Positions 1 to 10,864 of a stretch of DNA of 64,000 nt are shown piece by piece. The notes beneath the pieces are model-generated. The model worked only from the letters and a program-made list of their open reading frames with translations. It made no database searches and was not told the origin of the DNA. Numbering within the stretch: position 1 is the first letter of the stretch; every line of letters starts with the position of its first letter. Source of the stretch: Symsagittifera roscoffensis (taxonomy: Eukaryota > Xenacoelomorpha > Acoela > Convolutidae); contig NC_087065.1 of assembly GCF_963678635.1 (NCBI RefSeq), forward strand, positions 52,209,858 through 52,273,857. Direction: 5' to 3'. A program made the translations under genes and the position numbers.

Positions 1-1654
1 AGATCCAATTTTTTTTTGCGAAGGAGGAAAATGATGAAATAGTAATAAAATGTCAACACATTATTTCACATTGCACATCCTTTCTCGTATCAAGTTGAAT
101 CCGTGAATGTTTCGATGACACTTAAACACTCTCTCTTTGAACATCAAATTTTGGAGAAAACTTGCTCACAGACTTTTTCAAATCATTTCAACTTTTTTAA
201 AAATAATTCCATAAAACCTGCAGTGTATGAATGCATTTAATAGCAAAAAATGTTTTAAAACATCAGTCAAAAAAATATCCCCCGTGTTCATTGCTAAAAT
301 TCTGTTCCATATAAGAATGTCGTAAGGTTTAAAATAACGGATGCAAAATAGCTGGAGTTGGAATAAACTTCATTAGCAACTTTTGGCCAATGTGATTTCT
401 CATCGTCCAATTGAATTTCAATTTCTTGTGATTGTTACAAAAACTGCGTGTATTAAAGTGGCGCTCCCAATATTCCGACTTCCTTTTAAAATGTCTGATT
501 TGAACCTTGTTTGAAGCATTTTTAGCCAATATGATTTAGCTCAACTTTTTCTTAATCAGATCAATTTGCCACTCAAGCTTTGCATTAGTATATAACTGGT
601 AAATATAACTGGCTAATAAACTATCGAAAGAAAAAACAATTTTTCAAAACCTCACGATTTGACCAAAAAAATTATATCAAGTATAATCTGTTTTTAGTTA
701 CGAGTTCAGGGCATCGCTTCTGTTTCTTCAAATCTACCAGCATCGAAACGAACATCAACCAGCAAGAGAAATCGCAATATCCAAGTTTCCAATATTAAGT
801 TTCTCGCCGAAATGAAATTCAGTTATTTTAAGTGTTGAAAGATTGATTATACCAAAATGTCGCACCGAATATTCCTACTGTCCAATCAAAGCATCTGAAT
901 TTTTTTGATTATAAACATGCAGCAATTATTTTGCCTCAATTAGTTCTAAATCCAATCATTTTTATGCTTTTGGCCTGCATTAGAAAAACTGTTGAAATTT
1001 TTTTTTATGTTAAACAAATCTAATTTACGAAACTGCAGTTTAATCATATTCACGAGCAGCTTTTATCGAAAAATAACTGTGTATTTATAAGTTGAGAAGC
1101 TCCTACATAATGAATAACACACCAATATGCTTCCAATTGGTATGTATCTTTTTCCAGACGTTTTATGACTCCTCGGAAACAGTTTCGAAAGAAAATTACT
1201 TGGTGTTATTTTAGGACCGCCAATTTAGCCTATTGAAACAAAAAATTATGAGCTAGATACAACGAAGTTAGACTGGCATCAAAAAGTTCAAATTTGAAAC
1301 AGTACAACCACTAATTTAATAGCGTTTTGGTGTTGTAGTTGTAACCTGATAGCCTGATAGTAGTATGCATATAGTGCATTAGGATCGGGGGGTTGTCATA
1401 CATGGATGACAATTAGGTTTAGATCATAATGGTCACCATGTATTATATGACAACCAAAAATCCTCATGTTTTACGCGACAACCAAAAATCCCTCTGTATT
1501 AAGAAGTGATCTGCAATGGTCCCTTTATAGAATTTTTTCCGAAAAAGTTTTCCACACAAAAAATTTTCCAAAAAAGTTTTTTTTTCAAAAACGTAAAAAA
1601 AAATTCAAATTTTTGTTCATCTTAGTTTTTTTCGTTTCTGCATTATTAATAAAG
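1..1654. other. AT-rich non-coding DNA, no gene recognised
   Basis: Long A and T runs and only short, compositionally biased open frames. I see no domain, RNA gene or transposon terminus here. From about 1385 the text begins to resemble the tandem repeat that follows, with two nearby copies of a phrase ending in CAACCAAAAATCC. Confidence 0.6.
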
Positions 1655-2450
1655 GATCCCCAGTTATACCTAGGTATAACTAATGATCTCTGTGCATAAC
1701 TAATCATCTTTTTATATAACTAATGGTCCCTATGTATTTTAATTAATGATCCCTATGAATATCTATAGATCTTGTGTCTAACTAACGATCCATATGTATA
1801 ACTATTAATCAGCATGCATGACAAATTACCCCTATGTATGACTATTTCTCCCTATGTAACAGTAATGAACCCTATGCTTAGTTAATTACCCCTATAAATA
1901 ACTACGTAACACTAATGATCCATGTGTATCACTGATGATTCTTCTATACAACTATTAATCCCTCTGTATAACTAATAATCCCTGTATAGAAGTAATAATC
2001 CCTAAGTATAACCTGAAACTAATGATCCCTATGTATAACTTATGAGTTCGATATATAACTAGTGATATCTTTACTTAACAAATGATCTCTGTGGTAGCTA
2101 ATGATCTCTGAAAATAGCTTATGATCTTTATGTATAATTAATGATCCCTATGTACAACTTATAATCCCTTTGCTTACCTAATAACCCCTATAAACAACCT
2201 ATTCTCCCTATGTAGCACTAATGATCCATATGTATCACTAATGATTTCTATTTATAATTTATAGTCCCTACGTGAAACTATTATTCCCTATTAATAATTC
2301 ATGATCTAAATGTATCACTTTTGGTTTCTATATATAACTTATAACGTATAACTTATAACTAATAATCCCTATAAAAATTAATGATACCTATGAAAAACTA
2401 ACGCTTCCTATTATAACTAAGGATTTCTAAACATAGCGAATGACCCCAAG
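1655..2450. repeat. Degenerate tandem repeat, unit about 20 bp
   Basis: A minisatellite-like tract built on a unit close to CTATGTATAACTAATGATCC. Unit length drifts by a few bases and many copies carry substitutions, so it is an old array. Several hundred bases consist of nothing else. No coding potential. Confidence 0.85.
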
Positions 2451-2489
2451 TTTACAAAACTTACAAATTGCTTAGGGTAAAATCAAATT

Positions 2490-2985
2490 CGATCGAATGG
2501 ACTGGATGAATGGCTGAACCGAGCGATGAATGTACGGAGGCTTGGATAGATTGTTGGATAGTTGGCCTAATGTTTATCATTAAATCGATCAAGCGCTGGA
2601 TAGACAGTTAAACGATAGATGGCTAGCTGGATTTCTGGTTGGATTTCTGATGTTCGAATGGGCAGAGGGTTGGATAGAAATATGGATGACTCGCTGTAAA
2701 ATAAGATGGCTGGGTGATGAATTGATTAAAGGTTGGATAGCTGGATATATTGCTGATTGATGCATTGTACGATGAGTGTCTGGATAAAGGAATGGTTTGA
2801 TTGATTGCTGGCTGGATGGACGGATTATGAATGGCTTCATGGTTGGATGGATGGTTGGACAGATGGCTGACTATACGGATGGATGTTTGAAAGACATGAT
2901 GGATGTTTGGATAGATGACTGTATGGATAAATATTTTGATTGATAAATTGTCTGATGGATAGATGGCTAGATGGATGGATGGCTT
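2490..2985. repeat. Degenerate GGAT/GATG simple-repeat tract
   Basis: Dense GGATGGAT, GATGGATGG and TAGATGG words for about 500 bases, diverged from a GGAT tetranucleotide microsatellite. The open frames over it are low-complexity artefacts of the repeat and are not annotated. Confidence 0.8.
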
Positions 2986-3720
2986 GGTGCAAAATTCAAT
3001 CTTTTTGTCACCATATAAAAGCTGTTTTATGCTTGTAGAGCAAGATATAAAAATCTTGCTGCTCCAATTTGCACACATAAAGATTCAAATACATAAGACT
3101 TGTACAAATTACCCTATTGATGTAATAAACTTTTCCCAGACTACGTGATTACCATCAAAAACATGGCTCGAATATCCTATTTAACTTTGTTTTTAGTGAC
3201 AGTTATATACTGAATCCATTGGAGATGGATTGACCCTTTCCTCTTTCTAACTACTCATGCTCTGAAAAACTAAACAATACTGGAGTTAAGGCAAATGTTC
3301 AGGGCCTTAAAGCGGCTGAAAAGTCAGTTTATCACAGTCTCTCAGCATATATTAGTCTCGGGGTACCGGGCCTCCAATTGCGTACTTCCCTGGAATTAAC
3401 GTCGTTGTCTCCTTAATTTCGTGGCACGGGAGGGAACTGTTCGGCTCCGGATGTTTCACTGGAGTCTCATTTCGTGATATCTTTTTTACTAAGTGTCTTA
3501 TCGTGTCTTGTTACCACGATAAGACGTCTCGTTACTCATGTCTTTTTCTATCGACCGTTTTTTGTTCTGTATCTCCGGTTGTCTGTTATTCGTTCGTCTT
3601 TTCTGCCAAATATGGCCGTTTCTGCATTTCTCAGAATTAGACTGCTCAGAATCGAAATTTCGAAAACTAAAGATTCCAGATTAATCTGACCCCCCTTTTA
3701 CTAATAATTGATCAGTAAGG
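2986..3720. other. Non-coding stretch, no gene recognised
   Basis: No recognisable protein. The stretch just before the integrase fragment (about 3355-3720) is less AT-rich and may belong to the same decayed Gypsy element, but no earlier pol domain could be read. It contains the hairpin listed separately. Confidence 0.45.
3495..3525. other. Perfect 11-bp inverted repeat (hairpin)
   Basis: GTCTTATCGTG is followed by a 9-base loop and then CACGATAAGAC, its exact reverse complement. Function unknown; no terminator context, because the surroundings are eukaryotic and non-coding. Confidence 0.75.
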
Positions 3721-4760
3721 CTTTTATCGTCATTTTTCTACTGCCGGAGCAGGTTCGACTGTGTTCATCCGGGGGAATGGCACAAACAACCAAAATCTGT
3801 CCTTATTAAAGCAAATCAGCCATTTGAACGAATGAATATTGATTTCAAAGGTCCTGTTTTCAGCTCTAAGACAAACAGATTTTTCTTGACCGTGAAGAAT
3901 GACTTTTCATGCTTCCCGTTTGTGTTTCCTTGTGTAGAAGTATCAGCAAGTAACGTCATTTTATGTCTTTTGCAGTTTTTTAGCGTTTTTGGAAGGCCCG
4001 AATACATTCACTCTGATCGGGGAAGCGCGTTTCTGAGTACTGAATTGAGGAGTTTTTTGAACAACAAAGGTGTCGCGTGTAGTACCACAACACCGTATCA
4101 CCACAAAGGTAATGGTCAATGTGAAAGATACAACGGTGTAATCTGGAAAGCCATTAGTTTTGCTGTTAAATCTCAAAAACTTCCCGAACAATCTTGGGAA
4201 CTCGTTTTGGCTGATGCTCTGCACTCAATACGTAGCTAAATTTGTACTTCGACCGTCGCAACTCCACACGAGAGACTGTTTTCATTCAGTCTTAGGTCGG
4301 TCAGCGGGCAGAATCTCTCCACTTGGCTTGCAACTCCAGGTAAAGTCCTGTTCAGATGGACTGTTCAGAAACACAGCAAATATAAACCAGATGCTGCTGA
4401 AGTTGAGTCACTCAGTTCTACGCACGTATCAAGCACAGTAATGGCCATGAGTCGACAGTGTCAACTAAAGACCTTGCCCCATTAACTGGGAGTGACGCTT
4501 CGGTTACTACTGAATATGATGTTCCCAACACTGATTGTGATATTACTCCAACCCCTGTTGAAAATTTTGACGTCGGCGTACCGGATCCTGAGCCAGTTGC
4601 TGTATCCGAGACTACAATCGAAAAATCAAAGGAAGTGAATCCGACACCTGAGTGTCAGAGAATAGCAGAAAGTGCGTCAGAAAACGTCAGACGCTGCGTC
4701 GATTTGGTGACTGGGAGTATTCGGGGAACTGGGAGTATTCGTGAAGACGCAGATGAATGA
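3721..4760 (+). pseudogene. Gypsy-type integrase fragment (different lineage from the giant elements)
   Basis: Translation from about 3721 gives the end of an H2C2 zinc-binding region, then an integrase core: first catalytic Asp in NIDFKGP (about 3838), second in HSDRGS (about 4015), and the Glu in GQCERYNG (about 4120). The frame stops at 4237-4239 where family members continue. It reads on in the same frame with ATPHERLF-type residues, then needs a frameshift near 4443 to reach a tail with STKDLAPL. This layout is typical of Mag/A9-like Ty3/Gypsy integrases in invertebrates (family knowledge). Protease, reverse transcriptase and RNase H are not visible upstream. It is a dead fragment. Confidence 0.85.
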
Positions 4761-6268
4761 TATTTCTTTAGCCCCAGCTCCGGGCTACATGCCCATTCTA
4801 GAGTCCCGGTGGTACGGTTCAACGGGAACGTGTCCTCCTTCTGGTTGTACCGCGTTAGTTTTTTAAGAAAACTTGATAAAATTTCCCAGTGCGCTTTCCG
4901 AAATGAGGCCTAGCTAGCCGAGTAAGGGGGCCACTTGGGGGACAAAAACGAGTAAAAGATGAAAATCGAAACAAAAAACCAAAAACGATTAGAAATAGGA
5001 ACAAAACGGTTAAAAAATACAATAAAGGACAGTGGCTTTGATACCAGATTACGTGGAATAAACCTTTATATTAATTAAAATAGTATACCCATACTGTTTT
5101 CCAATAAGACCGATCGTCTCGATCAAATCAGCAACGTTGTACAGGTGACTAAATGTGAGGCGTTTTAAGGTTTTCAGATAGCTGGCAACTTCAGCGGACA
5201 ACTGGGAGACTTGACTGGAACAGGTGACCAGCCAAGTGGAAAAGTGGTTCTCAGAAAGGGAACCTGAGAGACAGAGGACACGCCAAGGAGACATCCAGCA
5301 GCGAATCAGAGCAAACAGAGAAGGGTACACAGATGTGTTCTGTTTGGTCAACCAGATGTCGTTAAAATCCACTTAAAACTATAGGAAACAAGTGTAAAAT
5401 TGGATAAGCGGATACCCACTGTTTTGAGGAAACGTTTTTACTTGAGCAGCGCTTGGACACAGGTTCTAAGGAATTCCTCTCGAGAGGTTTAGCACCCATT
5501 GCGCTTATGGGTAATTTTCGGCTTAAGTGGGGGGCTAGATAGGGGGTAGGTTAGAAGGGGGGCTGGTTAAGATAGAGGTTGGTGGTTCAAAATTGTAAAA
5601 AGGGGGGACACATTATAGTAACTATACAATCGATATCGTCGATTTTTTACATTAGTAGACCCAGAGTCTAGAACGATCCACCTATAGACTCAGAACAAGA
5701 GTTGCAACGCGAGGAGATCCAAATTTAAGATCGATTTAGGGTAGGTAACTTTGTCGAATCGCGTGGGGGGATCGGAAATGTACAGTTTTTGGAATACAAA
5801 AGGAGAATACCCCGTAAGACCGCTAGTAGGGGGGAGGAAAAACGCGTGATAGTCACGTACTAGACGTTTTTACGAAAGACGGCATAGGTCACCTTTGAAT
5901 TTTAGGTATACTTACCTTTCTGGTTTTTGTAATTTTCATTTTTACTTGAATTCTTACAACTTTTACATTTTTGGGCCAGGTTTCAGAGAATTTTATCGAA
6001 TCGGCTAAAGTTATAGACTAACAAACAAGTCGTGTTTCGACTTGCATCGGATTGAAACAGTGAAGGTAAGTTTAGGGGACTTAGTAAAGAAAGTTTTGGT
6101 GAACAGAATTGGTTATTGGGGAATTTTTTTATACTAGAGCTCCAGAGGTGGTACTGGGATAGTGGATCAGGTATCCCAATAGTCGACATAAGGTACGGGG
6201 AAATTCTTCAATCAGGCGAAGAAACACTTAAGGTACAAGGTTGGAAAAAGTACAAGAGTTATGCCAAA
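4761..6268. other. No gene recognised; possible LTR remnant of the integrase fragment
   Basis: G-rich purine words around 4920-4945 and an AATAAA hexamer at 5057-5062 sit where the 3' end and LTR of the preceding Gypsy fragment would be expected, but I found no matching LTR. The rest (5400-6268) gives no recognisable protein. It may be leader or decayed pol of relic 0. Confidence 0.35.
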
Positions 6269-6274
6269 AAATCC

Positions 6275-6386
6275 TGGGATAGCAACGAAGTGTCGCAGCA
6301 CTTGAACGAAGGGTCCTAGGAGAGTTCAGAAATTTCTTGGGATAGCAACGAAGTGTCCTAACACTTGAACGAAGGGTCCTAGGAGA
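6275..6386. repeat. Two direct copies of a 49-bp unit
   Basis: Units at 6275-6323 and 6338-6386 both start TGGGATAGCAACGAAGTGTC and end GAAGGGTCCTAGGAGA, differing at only a few positions. They lie directly upstream of the macro-domain fragment, where the first half of that domain would be expected, so the duplication replaced or interrupted coding sequence. Confidence 0.8.
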
Positions 6387-6432
6387 ACAACATTTCCCTG
6401 AACAACACTTCCCACAGCTATACCAAACGGAA

Positions 6433-6732
6433 GTGTTGCTCAGATGGCTATCCTCCACTTCAGTTTCACAAGTTCCTGGTAAATACCTGTGCTTTTTGGT
6501 GACGAGGGTCAATGAAACGAACACGATATATCAAGAGCTTGTGATGTTGGCACTAACGAGGTTGAGGGACTTCATGGTCGAAAGAGGGATACGAAAGGTC
6601 TCAATGCCGGTCTACGAGCCAAACAGGGGCAAGTTGAATCCTAGGAAGTTAAACGCCATCCTGCACTTGGTCTTTGCAGAAATGGAGATAATGGTGCACC
6701 TACACAAGAAGTACTACTTGAGTATCGCCTGA
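6433..6732 (+). pseudogene. Relic 0: C-terminal half of the pol-linked macro domain
   Basis: The reading frame contains PGKYLCFLVTR, then a helix ending LRDFMVERGI, a strand RKVSMPVY, an altered ligand loop around EPNRGK and a final strand before YYLSIA. It aligns residue by residue with the end of pol in copy 2 (49249-49521), at roughly half identity by eye. Strand and loop order fit the second half of a TARG1/ALC1-type macro domain, which binds or removes ADP-ribose (family knowledge). The first half is missing or destroyed by the local duplication. The frame ends at TGA, as in copy 2. Confidence 0.7.
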
Positions 6733-7205
6733 GCTTTGAGTGGACATGGAAGTCTTGAAATAGAAGGCACAGGGTTCTTGAGCTAGGTAAAAGGGGGCAC
6801 GAGTCAGGTAGATGGATTTTAATGTAATTGGCATGACAATTAAATTCTAAAGAACTAATGGTGCTAAAACATGAAATAAGTCTGCATGCTTTTTAATGTC
6901 TAATTGAATTATTTTATCGAGAAAAACTTAAGATAATGTTTAAAAGGTAGTAAGTTTAGGCTAGTCATGAGCGAGAAACATCTTGGTCTAAAATTTAATT
7001 CTATTTTCAGAACGATTTGCAAATTGAACTGACAATCAAGCTACACGTACTGGAACAAAACAGGAGAGATCTCGAACAGTTCTTCACTAGCAGTACTAAA
7101 GGAAAACATTTCTTGAGTTCAACTGTAAAGGTATTTCTTGAGTTGGTTTGGGAAAGGTTTTTCGTGAGTTTGTTGATACGTGAGATCGCTTGAGAAGAAG
7201 CACCG
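6733..7205. other. Spacer between pol end and ORF2 of relic 0
   Basis: Non-coding, AT-rich, and in the same place as the 380-390-bp spacers of copies 1 and 2. It ends with a pyrimidine tract and CAG at 7009-7010, listed separately. Confidence 0.5.
6994..7010 (+). promoter_or_regulatory. 3' splice-site-like sequence before relic 0 ORF2
   Basis: AATTCTATTTTCAG followed by AACG fits a eukaryotic acceptor (pyrimidine-rich tract then CAG). It lies about 195 bases before the ORF2 start. Equivalent TTTTCTAG tracts precede ORF2 in copies 1 and 2. Use as an acceptor is inference. Confidence 0.35.
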
Positions 7206-8005
7206 ATGGCGGATCGCTTCTGGAAGTCTATGCCAGCAGCGCTCAAAAAACTTATCCTCGATGAGCTATACAAGCGCTTGAGGTATCTCGACTACACACA
7301 ACTGGACGAAAGACTGGCGGTAATAATGAATGCCATCCTGCAACTGGAAGCGCAAGGCGAATGCAGGAAGTCAGCAACTGAAGCCCTGTTGATGGTGGGC
7401 TACACTTCAGATGGAAAATCAACTCAAGAGCAGACCAGATGGCTATCCTAGAATGTGGATGGAGGCGTGAGAGGATATGACCTTGCGAGAAACCCTGGCT
7501 TGAGCAACATCACGGAATATGGTGCGGGAGAGTTTCCCCTCCCGACCAGACCACCAGCAGGGGCAACAGTCCAGTCCACAAGCAAGCCATTGTCCATGAT
7601 ACGTTCTCAACAGACTGAGGAGGCATACCCGGAATTCAAAGCACAGAGCGAGATTGCGTGAAAAAACGGCGAATTGTGAGCAGATAACATCAGAGATCGA
7701 GAAGATACAAAGGAGACAAGAAGAGTTTGCGAAAAAGAAAGAAAAGAAGAAGACTACGATTGAACCAGCTGTCGCTAGATCGAGACCAGAGTGTGGCCCA
7801 AGAGCACATGATTGAGGGCCTGGAGGCATGGAAATCTCCCGAGCCAGTTCCTTCCATGCGCAATCTAGAGACAAACCCAATTAGGCCTTTGAAGGAAATC
7901 GCGCTGCCGGGATTGATGCCCAGTTCAATCAGTGGTAGTCAAACTGGGACGGGCACTTCACGCCTTAGAATGTCGCAAGAGAGGTTGCAGTCAAAGGCTC
8001 GTTAG
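7206..8005 (+). pseudogene. Relic 0: ORF2 N-terminal region, broken
   Basis: The ATG at 7206 opens a frame that matches the start of ORF2 in copy 2: a helical segment ending in a TEALLMVGY-like motif, then after an in-frame TAG (7449-7451) a DLARNPGLS and GEFPLPTRP segment corresponding to DLANEPGLG and GEMPMPSKP. A frameshift then leads into a lysine- and glutamate-rich stretch, the likely remnant of the coiled coil. The function of this region is unknown. The element family it belongs to is diverged from copies 1 and 2. Confidence 0.7.
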
Positions 8006-8205
8006 AACTCAGCACGAGAGGAGCGACCTCCCACCTGGAGAGGTGATCCAGTGAGTAGTGTGGTAATGGTAAGCTACAAAAAGAATACGGACGTTGCCAT
8101 CACAGGCATAACCGGGTGGATTGGACGTCGGCACAACGCGCAAGGAGGGATGCCTTCCTTGACGCTTCGTGGGCTGAATATTTCATGTAGCCCAGGATAC
8201 CTGAA

Positions 8206-8886
8206 GGTGCAGTCCACTTGATTATAGGGGACAGTCTGGTACGAGTATTGACGCGAATCCAGGCGCCTTGGCAGGTGGCAGGCTTAAGTTTTTCTGGTGC
8301 TGCAACACCCTACATGATGGCGAAGGTGTAAACGGTCACGCTGATGATGGGAACCAATGACGTGTCCATAGGCGAGCCGAGGAAAGTAATGAGGCTGTTG
8401 GTGAAGGTGAGTTGTATTCTTCAGGAATTGAGACTCACTATTTTCATCTTCCCGTACAATATGATGGCTGACCAGAATGTGAGAGAGATGAACGACAGGG
8501 CGCGTAACCTCAACGAAATCATCAGACAAATCCAGTAGAGGAGCGTTCTACCCATGAGTCTGCCTGTCGCGGCAAGCATGATGGAACATTCCTTTCCAGA
8601 TGATGCGTCTTCGGATGTCATCCACTTCGACAGGCCCAGGGGAACGGAGTGGCTAAACGGTGTCTTCCAAAGGCACATAAAATTTCTGGAGTCAGACATG
8701 CTGGAGATGGGCCAGTTCACCTTGGGTCCAACCCCAATACCTCCCTTCTTCGCTGCCAGGCCCTTGTCCGATCATTTGGGAGGAAGAATCGACTCGAGAG
8801 AAAGCTCATGGAGCAGTAGGAGTAGACAACTAGGAGCCACACCGATGGAAAGAGACGAGGCGGAATCGTCCACACCCCAGAGCTAG
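8206..8886 (+). pseudogene. Relic 0: SGNH/GDSL hydrolase domain of ORF2, broken
   Basis: One continuous frame with in-frame stops carries all the SGNH landmarks. Block I IIGDSLVRVL has Ser at 8233-8235, LSFSGAAT sits where block II belongs, block III MMGTNDVS has Asn at 8356-8358, and block V DVIHFD has Asp and His near 8613-8624. SGNH enzymes are serine hydrolases (esterases, lipases, carbohydrate deacetylases; family knowledge). Stops (TAA near 8329, TAG at 8536-8538, TAG at 8884-8886) make it non-functional. All four motif blocks survive despite strong divergence from copy 2, which indicates that the ancestor was under selection as an enzyme. Confidence 0.78.
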
Positions 8887-10236
8887 GTAGTGTCTTCGGT
8901 GGTGGTGGTGGATAACATGAAGACAGAGAGACCGGGAGAGGCGACTAAAGCTCGGTATCTAGAGAGAGTAAAGGACCTAGAGCTGGAGGATCTTGCATGT
9001 AGACAAGAGTTGGCGGAGACTCTGGGGCTTAAGATTTTGTTGCACGAGGACTTGAGCAAGCATCACTGTGTGGACTAGCTAAAGGCCCACGAGACGCACT
9101 TCTCGAGAGCCAAGACACTAGAGACCGCAGACTTGACGGGAATTCTTCAAAAATCGATAATGGGCCCAGTCAACTACAGGCCCCTCAAGCAGCTGGGGAG
9201 TCCAGCTCTAATCGTGGAACCTCCCAGACATCGAACGAGCATAACCAGGATCAGAGTGGCGATTCCCGCACAGTTGAGAATAACCGAAAAGCCTCTTGAG
9301 CCAAAGAGCATTGGGATCCCGGATACCGGATACATGGGTTCGAAGCTCGCCGAAGACCCAAAGCATAGGATATCCTGTAACTCTTCACAGCTAGCCAAAA
9401 CGTTGGCCGTGCACGATCGATCAGACCCTGGAGCAGCGAAAGCAGTCATCGTGGCGGGATCGGACTACGAGGGGACGTCGCCGAAGTTATTTTGGCCGGA
9501 AACCCTAGTGTATCTGCTGCCTGGAGCGGAATTGAATCAAATGCTGACCCTTGTGGTGGCTTTAAAATTGGAGACGCCGTGTGAGACAGAGCTGTTGCTA
9601 TTCGCGGGGATGAATGACCACCTGTATGCGGCAGGACTTCTAGAGCACTTGACAAGCTGGGAACCAACAACACCCCAAGAAACTCTGAGAAGCAATCCAG
9701 ACGCTGTTTGCAGCAATGAACGAGGTGCAGGAGTTGATAGCTTCTCGATTCGGGCCAAAGACGAGAGTGGAGTTCACGTCATCGCCAGGCTACGCGAGCA
9801 CGCCACCAGCCTTACAGTTCGTGTATGCAGTGTTGATTCTGATAGCGGAGGGCAACGCGTGGCGGATGCTTATGGCTGCTTCGAATCGCAAATTGGAGCC
9901 AGTAAATTTGAGATTTCTTAGGTGGCAGCGGCATTGGCGGATGTGTCTCATGCTCTGAGGGGATTTTACGAGTTGGCAGACATCTTGATCGTACTGGATG
10001 AGGTCCTCTGCCTTGAGGTGTCGAATCTTGCCCGGCAGCTGGAGTTTAACCCAGAGATAGGGGACGATCATCCTGTGATAACCCATCTAACAGCCAGCCT
10101 GTGGTTCCGGAGTATGGATCTGACGATCACGAGCTTCATCAGCAGGGCGAGAGGACCGAGTAAGGAAAGAAAAATTGTGGCCGCGGCCGAGAAACAACTA
10201 GAGTCGATGGGATATCGCTTGACACAAGAGATTTAG
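8887..10236 (+). pseudogene. Relic 0: second SGNH-like domain of ORF2, broken
   Basis: The same frame continues past TAG codons at 8884-8886 and 9076-9078. The segment 9133-9921 contains IMGPVNYRPL, VAGSDYEGTSPKLFWPE and FAGMNDHLYAAGLLEHL, matching copy 2 ORF2 (GPVNARPL, VANSEFVYTSKSLFWPD, FAGINDHLHSRGFL). A frameshift near 9720 moves the match into SSPGYAS...LQFVYAV, and another near 9920 into VLDEVLCLEVSNLARQLEF and DDHPVIT. The Ser and GxND spacing resembles an SGNH fold with a changed nucleophile loop (inference). Stop at 10234-10236. Confidence 0.7.
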
Positions 10237-10864
10237 ATGGCCGTTTCTGACCCCAGACTCGAGAATGCGACGGACAAGACGAGGGAGAGTCAAGCCCCAC
10301 CCCTCATTAAACAGGTATGGAGTTTCTTGGAGAGCAGCTAGAGGTGGCAGAAAATAGGGAAATGACGGTGGTAAGATTTGTCACAGCAGCTAATGAAGTC
10401 ACCATCGGAGGATTCTGGATGAAGCATGCGAAGGGCGAGCTGAAGACCAGGAAGAACCACGAAATCTTGAGATTCTTGAGCCCGTGCTGGGAAAAGTGTT
10501 CTACGCGGGAGACACCACCTTTGAAGCGTTTGTGCAGGAGCTCTTGAATATGCCCATCAACTTCCTGCTAGCCTTGTATCTGACATGGTTCAAAATGGTT
10601 CCGGCATACATGTTCAGTAGGGGCGTGGAAACGCTCGGGATTGACGGGTATTTGACGCGGGAGCTCTTAACGCGTGGGGAACTAATGGCTGAATCTTATG
10701 CGAGCACCACTGTGAACATAGCGACGGAACTGGAATTCTTCTCGAGGATGTGCAGCTTGCAATCACTGGAGATGCTAGAGTCCGAGCATTATTTGGTGAC
10801 GGCGTTGAGCGCGGAGTCATGGCCTGGAGTGTTACAAAGGATACAGAAACACATCAGAGGATAG
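10237..10864 (+). pseudogene. Relic 0: ORF2 middle region, short form
   Basis: The frame 10484-10864 corresponds at its start to the residues just before the first frame break of copy 2 ORF2 (about 53560-53765). It then passes without a stop into TTVNIATELEFFSRM and ESWPGVLQRIQKHI, which match copy 2 near 57460-57620. About 3.7 kb of ORF2 present in copy 2 is therefore absent, with the join in frame. Either an in-frame deletion occurred or this older family had a shorter ORF2. No function recognised. Confidence 0.65.

Noticed and set aside
2040-2450. Telomere- or centromere-type satellite
   Set aside because: The unit is degenerate, the tract is short and no known telomere repeat is present.
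2589-3078. Minus-strand frames over the GGAT tract
   Set aside because: Low-complexity translation of a simple repeat.
4160-4441. Frame overlapping the integrase fragment
   Set aside because: The integrase family residues lie in the frame of 3832, continuing beyond its stop; this one is a shadow.
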